NCBI GenBank assembly: GCA_050942895.1
Contig: JBMNOE010000002.1
Span: 1 to 64,000 of the forward strand
Length of the DNA: 64,000 bases
DNA from: JBNRMR01 sp050942895
Lineage (GTDB): Bacteria > Bacillota > Clostridia > Christensenellales > UBA1750
Direction: 5' to 3'
Numbering within the stretch: position 1 is the stretch's first letter; each line of letters starts with the position of its first letter. Under the pieces are notes generated by a model, which was given only the letters and a program-made list of their open reading frames with translations, was not told where the DNA came from and did not search any database. Positions 50,734-60,931 of this stretch are shown piece after piece. Both the position numbers and the translations under genes were made by a program.

Positions 50734-52332
50734 TCAATCTTTATATATCCCAAGCTTCGTAAGCAGCCGCACGGCATATTTCCCGCCGGGAATAAGCAAG
50801 AGTTCGCGCCTTGTGATCGCTTTTGTCAGAAGCGCTAAAGCGCCGTAGATGAAAACGCCCGCCGTGACGCTGAGGGCCAATGTGGTGGTTTTGCCCAGGA
50901 ACTGTCCGGCGAACTCCTTCACAAGCCAGACAGCCGCCGCCATGCCTAGAGCGGATATCAACGGCAGCATTATCGTCTTACCAAACTCCAGCTTCATTCC
51001 GCTGACTTTTACGACGCTTAAAACGTTCAGCACGCAGGCCACCGCATAACATGAAACGGAGCCTATGACAGCCCCCATAATGTTTATTTCCGGCACGGCG
51101 ATGAGTGTGTAGTTTAATATCAGTTTCAGCGCCGCCCCCGTACCAAGGGAAATCACCGGCAGCATCGGCCTTCCATAGCCCTGCAGTATGCCGGTTGTTG
51201 TCTGGTTAATGGACAAAAACATGACCGAAAAGGCCATGACGCCCAAAAGCTTAGAGGAAAGGGCCATCTCCTGGGTTGTATAGCCCACGCCCAGCAACCC
51301 CATGATCGGCTCTGCCAGCAGGAAAATGCCGAAGGAACAGGGAAAGCCGATGAGAGCCGCCAGCTTGACCCCGGTCTTTGCCGTGGCTGTGGCATGGCCC
51401 TTATCCTTCATTGCAATCGCCTGGCTGATGGCTGGCACAAGGCTGATTGAAAGGGCCAGCGTTATGACTGACGGCATGTTGATTATTGACTGGACCATGC
51501 CGTTGAATATTCCGAAGGTGGCAGTGGCGTGGTCGGGGTCAAAGCCCGCCGCAGTCAGCCTGTTGATGACCGTCATGGTGTCCGCAAGGCCCACCAGGGG
51601 CATTATGGACGCACCTATTGTCACCGGCACTGCTATGGCGAATATCCGCCTTGCGATGGGCTTGAAATCTATGCTGCCTATGCGTATGTCATGGCGCCTT
51701 TTGTGGGCTGAATAGCTGCCCGAAATAAAAGCAAGCGCCGCCACTTCGCTTAAAGTGACGCCAAGCACAGCCCCCGCCGCGCCCCAGGCCGCTCCCCTTG
51801 GAAACCAGAGAACCGCAAGGCCGAAGCCGAAAACCAGCCTTCCGATCTGCTCGATAATCTGGGAGATGGCCGACGGCGTCATCCTCTGCCAGCCCTGAAA
51901 ATAGCCCCTGTAGGCGCTGAGCATGCACACCACCAGCAGCGCCGGTGAAAGGGCAAAAAAGCCCATATATGCCGACGGCTGCCCTACTGCGTTCGCCATG
52001 GGCTTTGCCAAAAGGGCCATCAGCACCGTGGCAAGGGCGCCAGTCAGCAAAAGCACCCGCCTTGCCGCGATGAATGTCTCCTTTGCGCCCCTTTCATCGC
52101 CCCTGGCGAGGTTTTCGCTCACCAGCTTTGATATGGCCGTTGGAATTCCCGCGGTTGATACCACCAGCAAAAATGCATAAAAATTAGAGGGTATCTGGTA
52201 TATCCCCAGACCCTCCGGACCTATCAATGCGTTCAGCCACACCCGGTAGAACGCCGCCACAATTTTCCCCAAAACGCCGGCCACAGCCAAAACAGCCGCG
52301 CCGCCTACAAAGGATCTGCTTCTTTCAGTCAT
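50734..52332 (-). CDS. SpoVB/YtgP-like polysaccharide or lipid II flippase
   Basis: A 532-residue MOP-superfamily membrane protein with about 14 helices. Family text includes VGGAAVLAVAGVLGKIVAAFYRVWLNALIGPEGLGIYQ at the start, ALLVVCMLSAYRGYFQGWQRM, and MVQSIINMPSVITLALSISLVPAIS. Such proteins move lipid-linked cell-wall precursors and in spore formers include SpoVB. The position before mazG-hup-rqcP is conserved in Firmicutes. A vegetative or sporulation role cannot be told apart. Confidence 0.92.
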   Translation of the reverse strand: MTERSRSFVGGAAVLAVAGVLGKIVAAFYRVWLNALIGPEGLGIYQIPSNFYAFLLVVSTAGIPTAISKLVSENLARGDERGAKETFIAARRVLLLTGALATVLMALLAKPMANAVGQPSAYMGFFALSPALLVVCMLSAYRGYFQGWQRMTPSAISQIIEQIGRLVFGFGLAVLWFPRGAAWGAAGAVLGVTLSEVAALAFISGSYSAHKRRHDIRIGSIDFKPIARRIFAIAVPVTIGASIMPLVGLADTMTVINRLTAAGFDPDHATATFGIFNGMVQSIINMPSVITLALSISLVPAISQAIAMKDKGHATATAKTGVKLAALIGFPCSFGIFLLAEPIMGLLGVGYTTQEMALSSKLLGVMAFSVMFLSINQTTTGILQGYGRPMLPVISLGTGAALKLILNYTLIAVPEINIMGAVIGSVSCYAVACVLNVLSVVKVSGMKLEFGKTIMLPLISALGMAAAVWLVKEFAGQFLGKTTTLALSVTAGVFIYGALALLTKAITRRELLLIPGGKYAVRLLTKLGIYKD

Positions 52333-52386
52333 ATGCCTGCCTGCCCTTAAGTGCTACTTTATCATCCATAATTATTGTATGCGCGA

Positions 52387-53250
52387 TCAGCTTGAATTAC
52401 GCGCCTTTATTTCGGCGATCAGCATATCCGCCCTCTCGTCGGCATCGTAAAACTCGGCAACGCCGTCCCCCGGGCATGGCGCAGGCCTGCTGGCGTTGGG
52501 CACGCCGCCGTGAAAATCGCTGCCGCCGGTGATCATCAGCCCCATCCTGTCCGCAAGGGATCGGTAAAAGCGCACATCATCCCGGCTGTGGGTCGGGTGG
52601 TAGCACTCTATTCCCGAAATGCCGATGGCCTTCATGTATATGACCGCGTTTTCCAATGTCCTTGCATCATAGCGCAGCAAGGCCGGATGAGCCAATACAG
52701 CCACGCCCTTCGCCTTATTTATTGTTTCTATGGCCTGCTTTATCGGCACCTTTTCCCTTGGCGCATAGGTTTTTGCGCTCTTGATCAGATATTTTCCAAA
52801 GGCGTCGTTCAAATCATGAGCAAAGCCCATATCCACAAGGGCTTTGCCAATATGGGGCCGGCCGATGGCCTTTTCATCGCTGGCGCCGTCCAGCACCCTC
52901 TCATAGCTTATCGGAATGCCGATTTCGTTCAAATTTCCCACAAAAGCCATGGCTCTTTTGCGCCTGGCCCTTCGCATTTGCTCAAAAAGTTCCTTGAGCC
53001 TCGGGCTGTCCATGTCCATGCCGTAGCCCAGAATATGGGTTTCCGGGCAGCCGCCGGCGCTGATCTCCACCCCCGGGATGAATCGCAACCCCTGGGTCTT
53101 TGCCTCGTCGCGGGCCTCTGCGATGCCATACATCGTATCATGGTCGGTGAGAGCCACGGTTTTTATTCCCAGCCCTTTGGCCATGCGCATCAGATCTCCC
53201 GGGCTGTGATGCCCGTCGGAGGCGGTTGAATGCAGGTGCAGATCTACCAT
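52387..53250 (-). CDS. PHP-domain phosphoesterase
   Basis: About 287 residues from ATG 53250 (MVDLHLHSTASDGHHSP). Metal ligands of the PHP fold are visible in HLHSTASDG, ALTDHDTMYG, PGVEISAGGCPETHILGYG, VLAHPALLRYD and the last GGSDFHG. The group includes YciV-type 5'-3' exoribonucleases and nucleotide phosphatases, which this most resembles. It lies upstream of the flippase gene on the same strand. Confidence 0.9.
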   Translation of the reverse strand: MVDLHLHSTASDGHHSPGDLMRMAKGLGIKTVALTDHDTMYGIAEARDEAKTQGLRFIPGVEISAGGCPETHILGYGMDMDSPRLKELFEQMRRARRKRAMAFVGNLNEIGIPISYERVLDGASDEKAIGRPHIGKALVDMGFAHDLNDAFGKYLIKSAKTYAPREKVPIKQAIETINKAKGVAVLAHPALLRYDARTLENAVIYMKAIGISGIECYHPTHSRDDVRFYRSLADRMGLMITGGSDFHGGVPNASRPAPCPGDGVAEFYDADERADMLIAEIKARNSS

Positions 53251-53442
53251 ATTTGCCACCACTCCATTACATAACCTGCACATGTAAACAAATACATATA
53301 CAAAACAAAGACGAGTTCTTTTATATTCGGAAGCTCCACCCCTCGGCGCTGCAAAAGTATAACGGATTTTTCGCTGTTGCAGCCACTTTTGCGGGCAAGG
53401 AGCAGAGCTATGTGTTTTACTGATATTTACCTATGCTCAGTT

Positions 53443-55380
<1,938 letters not shown>

Positions 55381-55421
55381 AAGATTACATAGCCTCCTGA
55401 AAAGACACAATTATTTTCGTT

Positions 55422-55450
55422 ATTATAACACGGCGGGGGGCCGGATGCAA
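55422..55450 (-). promoter_or_regulatory. ftsH promoter
   Basis: On the minus strand TTGCAT (55450-55445), 17 bases, TATAAT (55427-55422), 41 bases before the TTG start. Confidence 0.7.
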
Positions 55451-55544
55451 ACATTTCACTGCCGCAAGGCCTTTTTTCGCGTTTTCATGGCTTCTTTCTT
55501 GCACGCATTCTTTATGGATTGCCCATCACCGCTTATTCTGCTTG

Positions 55545-56093
55545 CTATGAAGTGTAGACATCCTCGCTAAGTACGCAGACGTCAGGCAGGTTACGAAATT
55601 TTTCCGCATAGTCAAGGCCATAGCCCACCACGAACTCATCGGGAATTTGGAAGCCTAAGTAATCGGGCTTAAGATCCACGGTGCGGCGAGAAGGTTTGTC
55701 CAAAAGAGTGCAGGCCTTAACCGAGTTTGCGCTGCGCGCACGGAAAATCTCCTTTAGATATTTAAGGGTAAGGCCGGTGTCTACGATGTCTTCCACGATG
55801 AGAACATCCTTGCCCTCCACCGAGTTGTCCACGTCCTTCAGCAGCCGCACCTCGCCCGATGAACGGGTGGACGAGCCATAGCTGGATATGGAGATGAAAT
55901 CGCAGCTTACGGGCAGCTCAATATACTTGAACAGATCGGAAAAAAACACAACCGCGCCCTTTAGCACGCATATCATAACCAGATCTTTATCCCTGTAGTC
56001 CTCGGTTATGATCGCTGCAAGCTCTCGCACTTTGGCCTGAATATCCTGAGAAGATATAAGCACCTTTTTTATGTCTCGCCTAATCGGATTCAT
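55545..56093 (-). CDS. hpt: Hypoxanthine phosphoribosyltransferase
   Basis: About 182 residues from ATG 56093 (MNPIRRDIKKVLISSQDI), five bases after GGAGG. The PRPP motif VLIVEDIVDTGLTLKYL, the ICVLKGAVVFFSDL segment and the purine-binding LDKPSRRTVDLKPDYLGFQIPDEFVVGYGLDY end are complete. It salvages hypoxanthine and guanine to IMP and GMP. It lies between tilS and ftsH. Confidence 0.96.
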   Translation of the reverse strand: MNPIRRDIKKVLISSQDIQAKVRELAAIITEDYRDKDLVMICVLKGAVVFFSDLFKYIELPVSCDFISISSYGSSTRSSGEVRLLKDVDNSVEGKDVLIVEDIVDTGLTLKYLKEIFRARSANSVKACTLLDKPSRRTVDLKPDYLGFQIPDEFVVGYGLDYAEKFRNLPDVCVLSEDVYTS

Positions 56094-56122
56094 AAGTTCC
56101 TCCAAACTTTTCTTTTGTTTCT

Positions 56123-57463
56123 TTATCTTTGCCTGGTTTCAATATATTTAAAAAGCAGAACACGCTTTGTGCTCTCATCCAGAGCGATTTTCGATGAGGC
56201 CGCCTCCCCTGCCGCCCAAAGTATCTCGCCGCCCGAGGCTACCAGAGGAATTTTATCCCGCCTGTCGGAAGAAATCTTGCGGTCGATAAAAAGCTCTTTA
56301 AGCTTCTTCCCGCCGCTGCCTATTGGCGATATCCTGTCCCCGTCTTTACGGCTGCGAATGCAAAGGCCGGGGAAGCCGGCCAGCTTGTCCATGTCAAAAA
56401 ACTGCATATTGGGTGGGGTTTTCGCATCGACAGGAAAATCAACCAACTCAACCGTCATCAGCCCTGCGGGAAAATTTATCCGAAGAGCCTCTCCCCTGTT
56501 TTCCGGCAAAGCGCCCATTTCAACGCAGAACTTTGCGCCCCGCTTCTCCATTTCCCGGATAATGCCGCCTTCATTTATAAGGCTCAGTCCCTTTATGTCC
56601 GCCCGCATCCCGGTTCTGTCAAGGGCCAGCACAGCGGCGACATTCCTGTGGGAAAACTCGCCTGCGCCCGCTTTTTCCAAAAAAAGAGCGACGGCGCTTC
56701 TTTGAACGGCTTCCGGCAGGGCTTTTAAAACAGCGGTATCCAGCCCGCCCTTCATTTGGCTCAAAGCTTTTTGTGCGGCTTCGTTTACATATTCCAATGC
56801 ATCGGCCGCAATGGACATCGATCTTGCGATATTCTCCGCCGCTGCAGGGTTTATCTCGCAGAGCTTCGGCAAAACCAGATTGCGCACCAGGTTTCTTTCG
56901 ATGTCCGTGTCGGCGTTGGTTTCATCTTCCACATAAGAAAGGCCGTTTTTTTTCGCGTATTCCACGATCATCCGCTTTGGCACATCCCTCAGCGGCCGGA
57001 CGAAGGGGCCGTTCACATAGGGTATGCCGGCCAGGCCGTCAGACGCGCCGCGGGCAAGGCGCATGATTATAGTCTCGGCCTGATCGTCCAGGTGGTGGGC
57101 TGTTGCGCAGACATCAAGGCCGTTTTTCTCCATGGCGCTTTCCAAAAAGGCGTAGCGCAGTTCTCTGGCCGCCACCTCCAGCGAAACACCCTTTGCTCTG
57201 GCAAAATCGGGAACATTCCCCCTGCCAATTTCACATGCAATGCCCTCTTTTGCGCAAAGAGCGCTGACGAAATCCATGTCTTTCAAAGAGCTTTCACCCC
57301 TGATGCCATGTTCAAAATGCAGCGCGAAAACGCCGTAGCCCAGTTCTTTCAGCAGATGCAGCAGCACAACGGAATCGACCCCGCCGGACAGCGCCACGGC
57401 CATCTTCCGTCCGGGCCCTGGCATATCGTGTTTTATTATCGTTTCTTTAACTATGCGCAGCAA
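56123..57463 (-). CDS. tilS: tRNA(Ile)-lysidine synthase
   Basis: About 446 residues. I favour TTG 57463 (MLRIVKETIIKHDM), preceded by GAAGGTG; TTG 57481 lacks a ribosome-binding site. The PP-loop reads AVALSGGVDSVVLLHLLKELG, with HHLDDQAETIIMRLARGAS following and a C-terminal TilS domain (LCIRSRKDGDRISPIGSGGKKLKELFIDRKI). It puts lysidine on C34 of the tRNA that reads AUA. It is in an operon with hpt. Confidence 0.95.
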   Translation of the reverse strand: MLRIVKETIIKHDMPGPGRKMAVALSGGVDSVVLLHLLKELGYGVFALHFEHGIRGESSLKDMDFVSALCAKEGIACEIGRGNVPDFARAKGVSLEVAARELRYAFLESAMEKNGLDVCATAHHLDDQAETIIMRLARGASDGLAGIPYVNGPFVRPLRDVPKRMIVEYAKKNGLSYVEDETNADTDIERNLVRNLVLPKLCEINPAAAENIARSMSIAADALEYVNEAAQKALSQMKGGLDTAVLKALPEAVQRSAVALFLEKAGAGEFSHRNVAAVLALDRTGMRADIKGLSLINEGGIIREMEKRGAKFCVEMGALPENRGEALRINFPAGLMTVELVDFPVDAKTPPNMQFFDMDKLAGFPGLCIRSRKDGDRISPIGSGGKKLKELFIDRKISSDRRDKIPLVASGGEILWAAGEAASSKIALDESTKRVLLFKYIETRQR

Positions 57464-57500
57464 ATGAACACCTTCAAACAATCATGTAAGTTTCCAGATA

Positions 57501-57953
57501 TCAATCAACGGTGATCCCATCCATAATATTGCTGAACTTCACCTGGCCTATTCCGCTGACGTTCATCAGCTCCTCTATGCTTTCAAACCCGCCCCTGGCA
57601 TCACGGTAGTCGATTATGTTTTGCGCAAGCCCGCTGCCTATCCCCGGCAATATCGCCAGTTCCTCGGCGCTGGCACTGTTTATGTTTATCTTCGGGCGCT
57701 TTGAAAAATCGTCTATGGCGGGCGAGGGCGTGTATTCAGCTGACTGCGGGGCGATCTCCCTTTCCATGAGCTGCAAAGCGGTCAGCCGGTTATCAGCCTG
57801 CCTTAAGCGGGAGCTGAGGCCATAAAACAGTGCGCAAACCCCAAACACCGCCACAACCGCAACCAAGGATATAGCGGTTTCCTTGTTTAAACGCAGCTTT
57901 CTTTTCAGTTTACGCCAAAGCATACGCCAGAATTTTCGCCACATTTCGCGCAT
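57501..57953 (-). CDS. ComEA-like helix-hairpin-helix protein
   Basis: About 150 residues. A positively charged N-terminus rich in Trp/Arg/Lys precedes one membrane helix (AISLVAVVAVFGVCALFYGL), a linker, and a ComEA-type helix-hairpin-helix domain (ININSASAEELAILPGIGSGLAQNIIDY; ELMNVSGIG). It lacks the SLBB domain of full ComEA, so it is a short anchored DNA-binding form, possibly for DNA uptake. The start is uncertain: ATG 57953 is chosen, but ATG 57944 and TTG 57959 are also possible. Confidence 0.85.
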   Translation of the reverse strand: MREMWRKFWRMLWRKLKRKLRLNKETAISLVAVVAVFGVCALFYGLSSRLRQADNRLTALQLMEREIAPQSAEYTPSPAIDDFSKRPKININSASAEELAILPGIGSGLAQNIIDYRDARGGFESIEELMNVSGIGQVKFSNIMDGITVD

Positions 57954-58155
57954 CCCCAAGCTTCAAGCGCGCGCAAATTCGGCGCGCCTGTAGTTTTATG
58001 GCATATTATAGCATTTTATGGCGGTGATTTCCAGACGGTTCCGCTTAAAAATCTGTGAACATATTTATATTATCCTTTTTATCATCATTATTATCCATGT
58101 TTTACATATTATCCATAAGATTTGCCTTTAAAGCCGTTCGCATAGACAGGGCGGC

Positions 58156-58944
58156 TTATACCAGCATCTTTGCGGCATCAAGGGCGTAATCCCTCAGCAC
58201 CGAGAGCATCTCCCTGAAATGGGCTATGGGGCGCAGCGGCAGGGCGATGTCGCTGCCAAGGCCGTAAGCAGCCATGCCGGCGGCCTTAAAGAGGCGCACA
58301 CAGCGGTAGACATGGTAGTCGCTGGTTATAACCGTAACACTGCCCCCGCCCCGGGAGCTGATTATCTCCAGGGCGTTTTGCACGTTTTCTCTGCTGTTTA
58401 AGGATTTATCCTCCAAGATTATCCTGTCTTCGTCTATCCCCCTTACCAAAAGGCCTTGGAGTATCACCTGGGCCTCGCTATGGGAATTGCCCGCTCCGTA
58501 TCCCCCGCAGGCGATGGCTATGGCTTCGGGGTTTTCATGGAGATATTCTGCGGCCAGGTCGATGCGGCCCGATAGCACGGCGGAGGGAGACTTGCCGTAG
58601 ACCTTCGCGCCGAATATAACCGCATAATCCGTTTCCTCGCCAGCGCTTTCGCTTCCCTGCTGTAAAATTGCCCCCTGGACGAACAGCATCAGGCATACAA
58701 CCGCCAAAAACATGCCCTGCACAATGCCGTTTACCCCTTTGCTTTTTGTCCATAGAATAGATTTCCCTCTTGCAAGCCGCGATATCCCGTCTATTATAAA
58801 AAACAGCCCCATCGCGCCCATTGCCGCAAAAGCTATATCCGCCGACCAGTGGATATTCCCGGCCAGCCACAGGGCGATATATGCCCACGCCAGCAGGCCT
58901 GCGGCTGTTTCTATCCCTCCAATGAGTCTGCTGATAATCTTCAT
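58156..58944 (-). CDS. YdcF/SanA-like DUF218 membrane protein
   Basis: A 262-residue protein with three N-terminal membrane helices (AAGLLAWAYIALWLAGNI; IAFAAMGAMGLFFIIDGI; MFLAVVCLMLFVQGAIL) and an extracytoplasmic DUF218 domain: DYAVIFGAKVYGKSPSAVLSGRIDLAAEYL, CGGYGAGNSHSEA, DKSLNSRENVQNAL and TVITSDYHVYRC. The family is linked to cell-envelope barrier functions; the reaction is not firmly known. ATG follows GGAAGAGAAAG. Confidence 0.9.
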   Translation of the reverse strand: MKIISRLIGGIETAAGLLAWAYIALWLAGNIHWSADIAFAAMGAMGLFFIIDGISRLARGKSILWTKSKGVNGIVQGMFLAVVCLMLFVQGAILQQGSESAGEETDYAVIFGAKVYGKSPSAVLSGRIDLAAEYLHENPEAIAIACGGYGAGNSHSEAQVILQGLLVRGIDEDRIILEDKSLNSRENVQNALEIISSRGGGSVTVITSDYHVYRCVRLFKAAGMAAYGLGSDIALPLRPIAHFREMLSVLRDYALDAAKMLV

Positions 58945-59092
58945 CTTTCTCTTCCTTTTCTCCCTTTTTCCCGTCTTTGGTCACAAGCTTTCATCATAGA
59001 ATTAAACAAAGGTCTCCGTTACGCCTGCTAAACTGTAAACGAGAGACCTTCAGTAAATATTTCATTATATGGATGTTGCTAAGGATATTATG

Positions 59093-59587
59093 TCATTCGG
59101 ATTCGCCGCTATCCCCCTGAGAGTCATCCATCTCGCGCTCCTGCAAAAGCTCCTCAAGTTGGCGCTTGAAGGTGTCTATATCCTCAAAGCTGCGGTAAAC
59201 GGAAGCAAAGCGAACATAGGCGACATCGTCCAGTTCCTTGAGCTTGCGCATGACCAATTCGCCCACTTTTGATGTGGGGATCTCCTGCTCCAGCGTGTTT
59301 TGGAAGCTCTGTTCAATTTCTTCCGCCAGCTTGTTCACCGAGGACATGGAGACCCTGCGCTTGTCTATGGCCTTCATGACACTCAGCTTTATCTTTTCCG
59401 CATCGAAAGGCTCACGGCTGCCGTCCCTTTTCACCACAACCAAGGGCACTGTCTCCACCTTTTCATAGGTTGTAAAACGCCTTGCGCAGCTTAGGCATTC
59501 GCGCCTGCGCCTTATGGCCTGTCCGTCAACCGTCGGCCTTGAATCGATCACCTTGCTGTCGGGAGCCGAGCAAAAATAGCAGCGCAT
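59093..59587 (-). CDS. nrdR: Transcriptional repressor NrdR
   Basis: About 164 residues from ATG 59587 (MRCYFCSAPDSKVIDSR). Four cysteines (C3, C6, C31, C34) make the zinc ribbon, with RRRRECLSCARRFTTYE between the two pairs and the ATP-cone. The ATP-cone follows (VVVKRDGSREPFDAEKIKLS). NrdR represses ribonucleotide reductase genes when dATP is high. The C-terminal tail is longer and more acidic than usual. Confidence 0.96.
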   Translation of the reverse strand: MRCYFCSAPDSKVIDSRPTVDGQAIRRRRECLSCARRFTTYEKVETVPLVVVKRDGSREPFDAEKIKLSVMKAIDKRRVSMSSVNKLAEEIEQSFQNTLEQEIPTSKVGELVMRKLKELDDVAYVRFASVYRSFEDIDTFKRQLEELLQEREMDDSQGDSGESE

Positions 59588-59705
59588 ATATAAACCTCTT
59601 TTGCGGCGCAATCAAAGGCCGCCATGATTATTTACCATTATTATAAACCATCAATCGGCAAATATCAACAATTATGCCCCGCCGTCGGCTTTTTTCAGCA
59701 ATCGG

Positions 59706-59963
59706 TCAGCAATCGGTCCTGAAAAAGGACGCGTCCAGCTCCACCAAAACCACGTCATCGCCGATTTTGCAGATTTTCTTCATCGGAATTACATATCCTT
59801 CGCAGTTTCCTTTTATCAGGTTCATGAAGCTGAATGGCCCGGGGACGACAATCGCCGTTATCAGGCCGTCCATCTGGCTGAATTCGATGTCTATGGTGGT
59901 GCCAAGCCTTCGACCGTCCAGCACATTCACAACCTCTTTTTGTTTAAGCTCACTAAATTTCAT
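59706..59963 (-). CDS. YlmC/YmxH family sporulation protein (PRC-barrel)
   Basis: An 85-residue PRC-barrel protein from ATG 59963 (MKFSELKQKEVVNVLDGRRLG), ten bases after AAGGAG. The text GTTIDIEFSQMDGLITAIVVPG and the IPMKKICKIGDDVVLVELD end match YlmC/YmxH proteins of spore formers. Their molecular role is not known. It lies divergent from the nucleotidyltransferase gene. Confidence 0.9.
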   Translation of the reverse strand: MKFSELKQKEVVNVLDGRRLGTTIDIEFSQMDGLITAIVVPGPFSFMNLIKGNCEGYVIPMKKICKIGDDVVLVELDASFFRTDC

Positions 59964-60118
59964 TATATCAACGCTCCTTGGTATAATGATATGAGGAACC
60001 CCGAAAAAGATTATCCCCCAAAAAGCCTTCGCTAATTTTAGTACAGACCCGCCGACTTTTTGATTTTTAAGGCCATGTTGTGTTATACTTAAGGCGAGCT
60101 TGCACAGGAGGTGCTCAG

Positions 60119-60862
60119 ATGAAGGCAATCATCCTTGCGGCGGGCTATTCGCAAAGGTTGGGAGAGATCACAAAGCATGTGCCCAAGGCGCTTCTTCAGG
60201 TGGGCGGCAAGCCTGTTTTGACCCGTCTGACTGAAAAGCTTTTGCGCATAAGCTGCATTGACGAAATAATTATAGTTTCAAACCACCGATATATAAAGTT
60301 GTTCGAGGAATGGCTGGTTTCCCAGGACGAAGAAAGCAAAGGGAGCATCATCCTTTTGGATGACATGACCCAGAGCTCAGAGGAAAGGCTGGGCGCTTTA
60401 TGCGACCTTCAATTCGCAGTTAAGCGCTGCGGCATTTCAAGGGATGTTTTGGTCTGCGCTGCGGATAACATGTTCGACTTTGAGCTCTTTCCTTTTGTTC
60501 AACGCTTCTTCGAAATCGACAGAAAGCCCCTTTTGCTGGTAAAGGAATCCCAGGATTTGCACGAGCTTAAAAGGGTGGCTGTGGCCTTGATCGGCCCCGA
60601 AGGCGAAGTGCTGCAAATAGAGGAAAAGCCCGCGCTCCCCAAGGGATCCCACGGGGTTTACGCCCTTTATGCCTACCCCAAAGAGGCTCTTTTATTGCTT
60701 GACGAATATCTGCTTGAGGGAAACCCAAAGGATTCCCCCGGCAGCTTCCCCCCTTGGCTCTGCAAGCGGATGCCCGTTTACTCATATGCTGCGCGGGGCG
60801 ATATAATCGACATCGGCCTGCCGGAGGCGCTAAAAAATGCACGGCTTAAATATGGCGAATGA
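60119..60862 (+). CDS. NDP-sugar nucleotidyltransferase-like protein
   Basis: A 247-residue protein with the nucleotidyltransferase start MKAIILAAGYSQRLGEITKHVPKALLQVGGKPVL and later text VLVCAADNMFDF (metal site), IEEKPALPKGSHGVYALYAYPKE and the ending GDIIDIGLPEALKNA. It resembles short RmlA- or GalU-like enzymes that activate a sugar 1-phosphate. AGGAGG precedes ATG by seven bases. A possible promoter (TTGATT, 18 bases, TATACT) lies at 60059-60088. The sugar is unknown, as no sugar-nucleotide genes are adjacent. Confidence 0.88.
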   Translation: MKAIILAAGYSQRLGEITKHVPKALLQVGGKPVLTRLTEKLLRISCIDEIIIVSNHRYIKLFEEWLVSQDEESKGSIILLDDMTQSSEERLGALCDLQFAVKRCGISRDVLVCAADNMFDFELFPFVQRFFEIDRKPLLLVKESQDLHELKRVAVALIGPEGEVLQIEEKPALPKGSHGVYALYAYPKEALLLLDEYLLEGNPKDSPGSFPPWLCKRMPVYSYAARGDIIDIGLPEALKNARLKYGE

Positions 60863-60931
60863 CGGCCAAAGCCCGACTTTGCCGACAAAGATAAAAAACA
60901 AAAAGTAAACAGAATTTTTGAGGATATATTT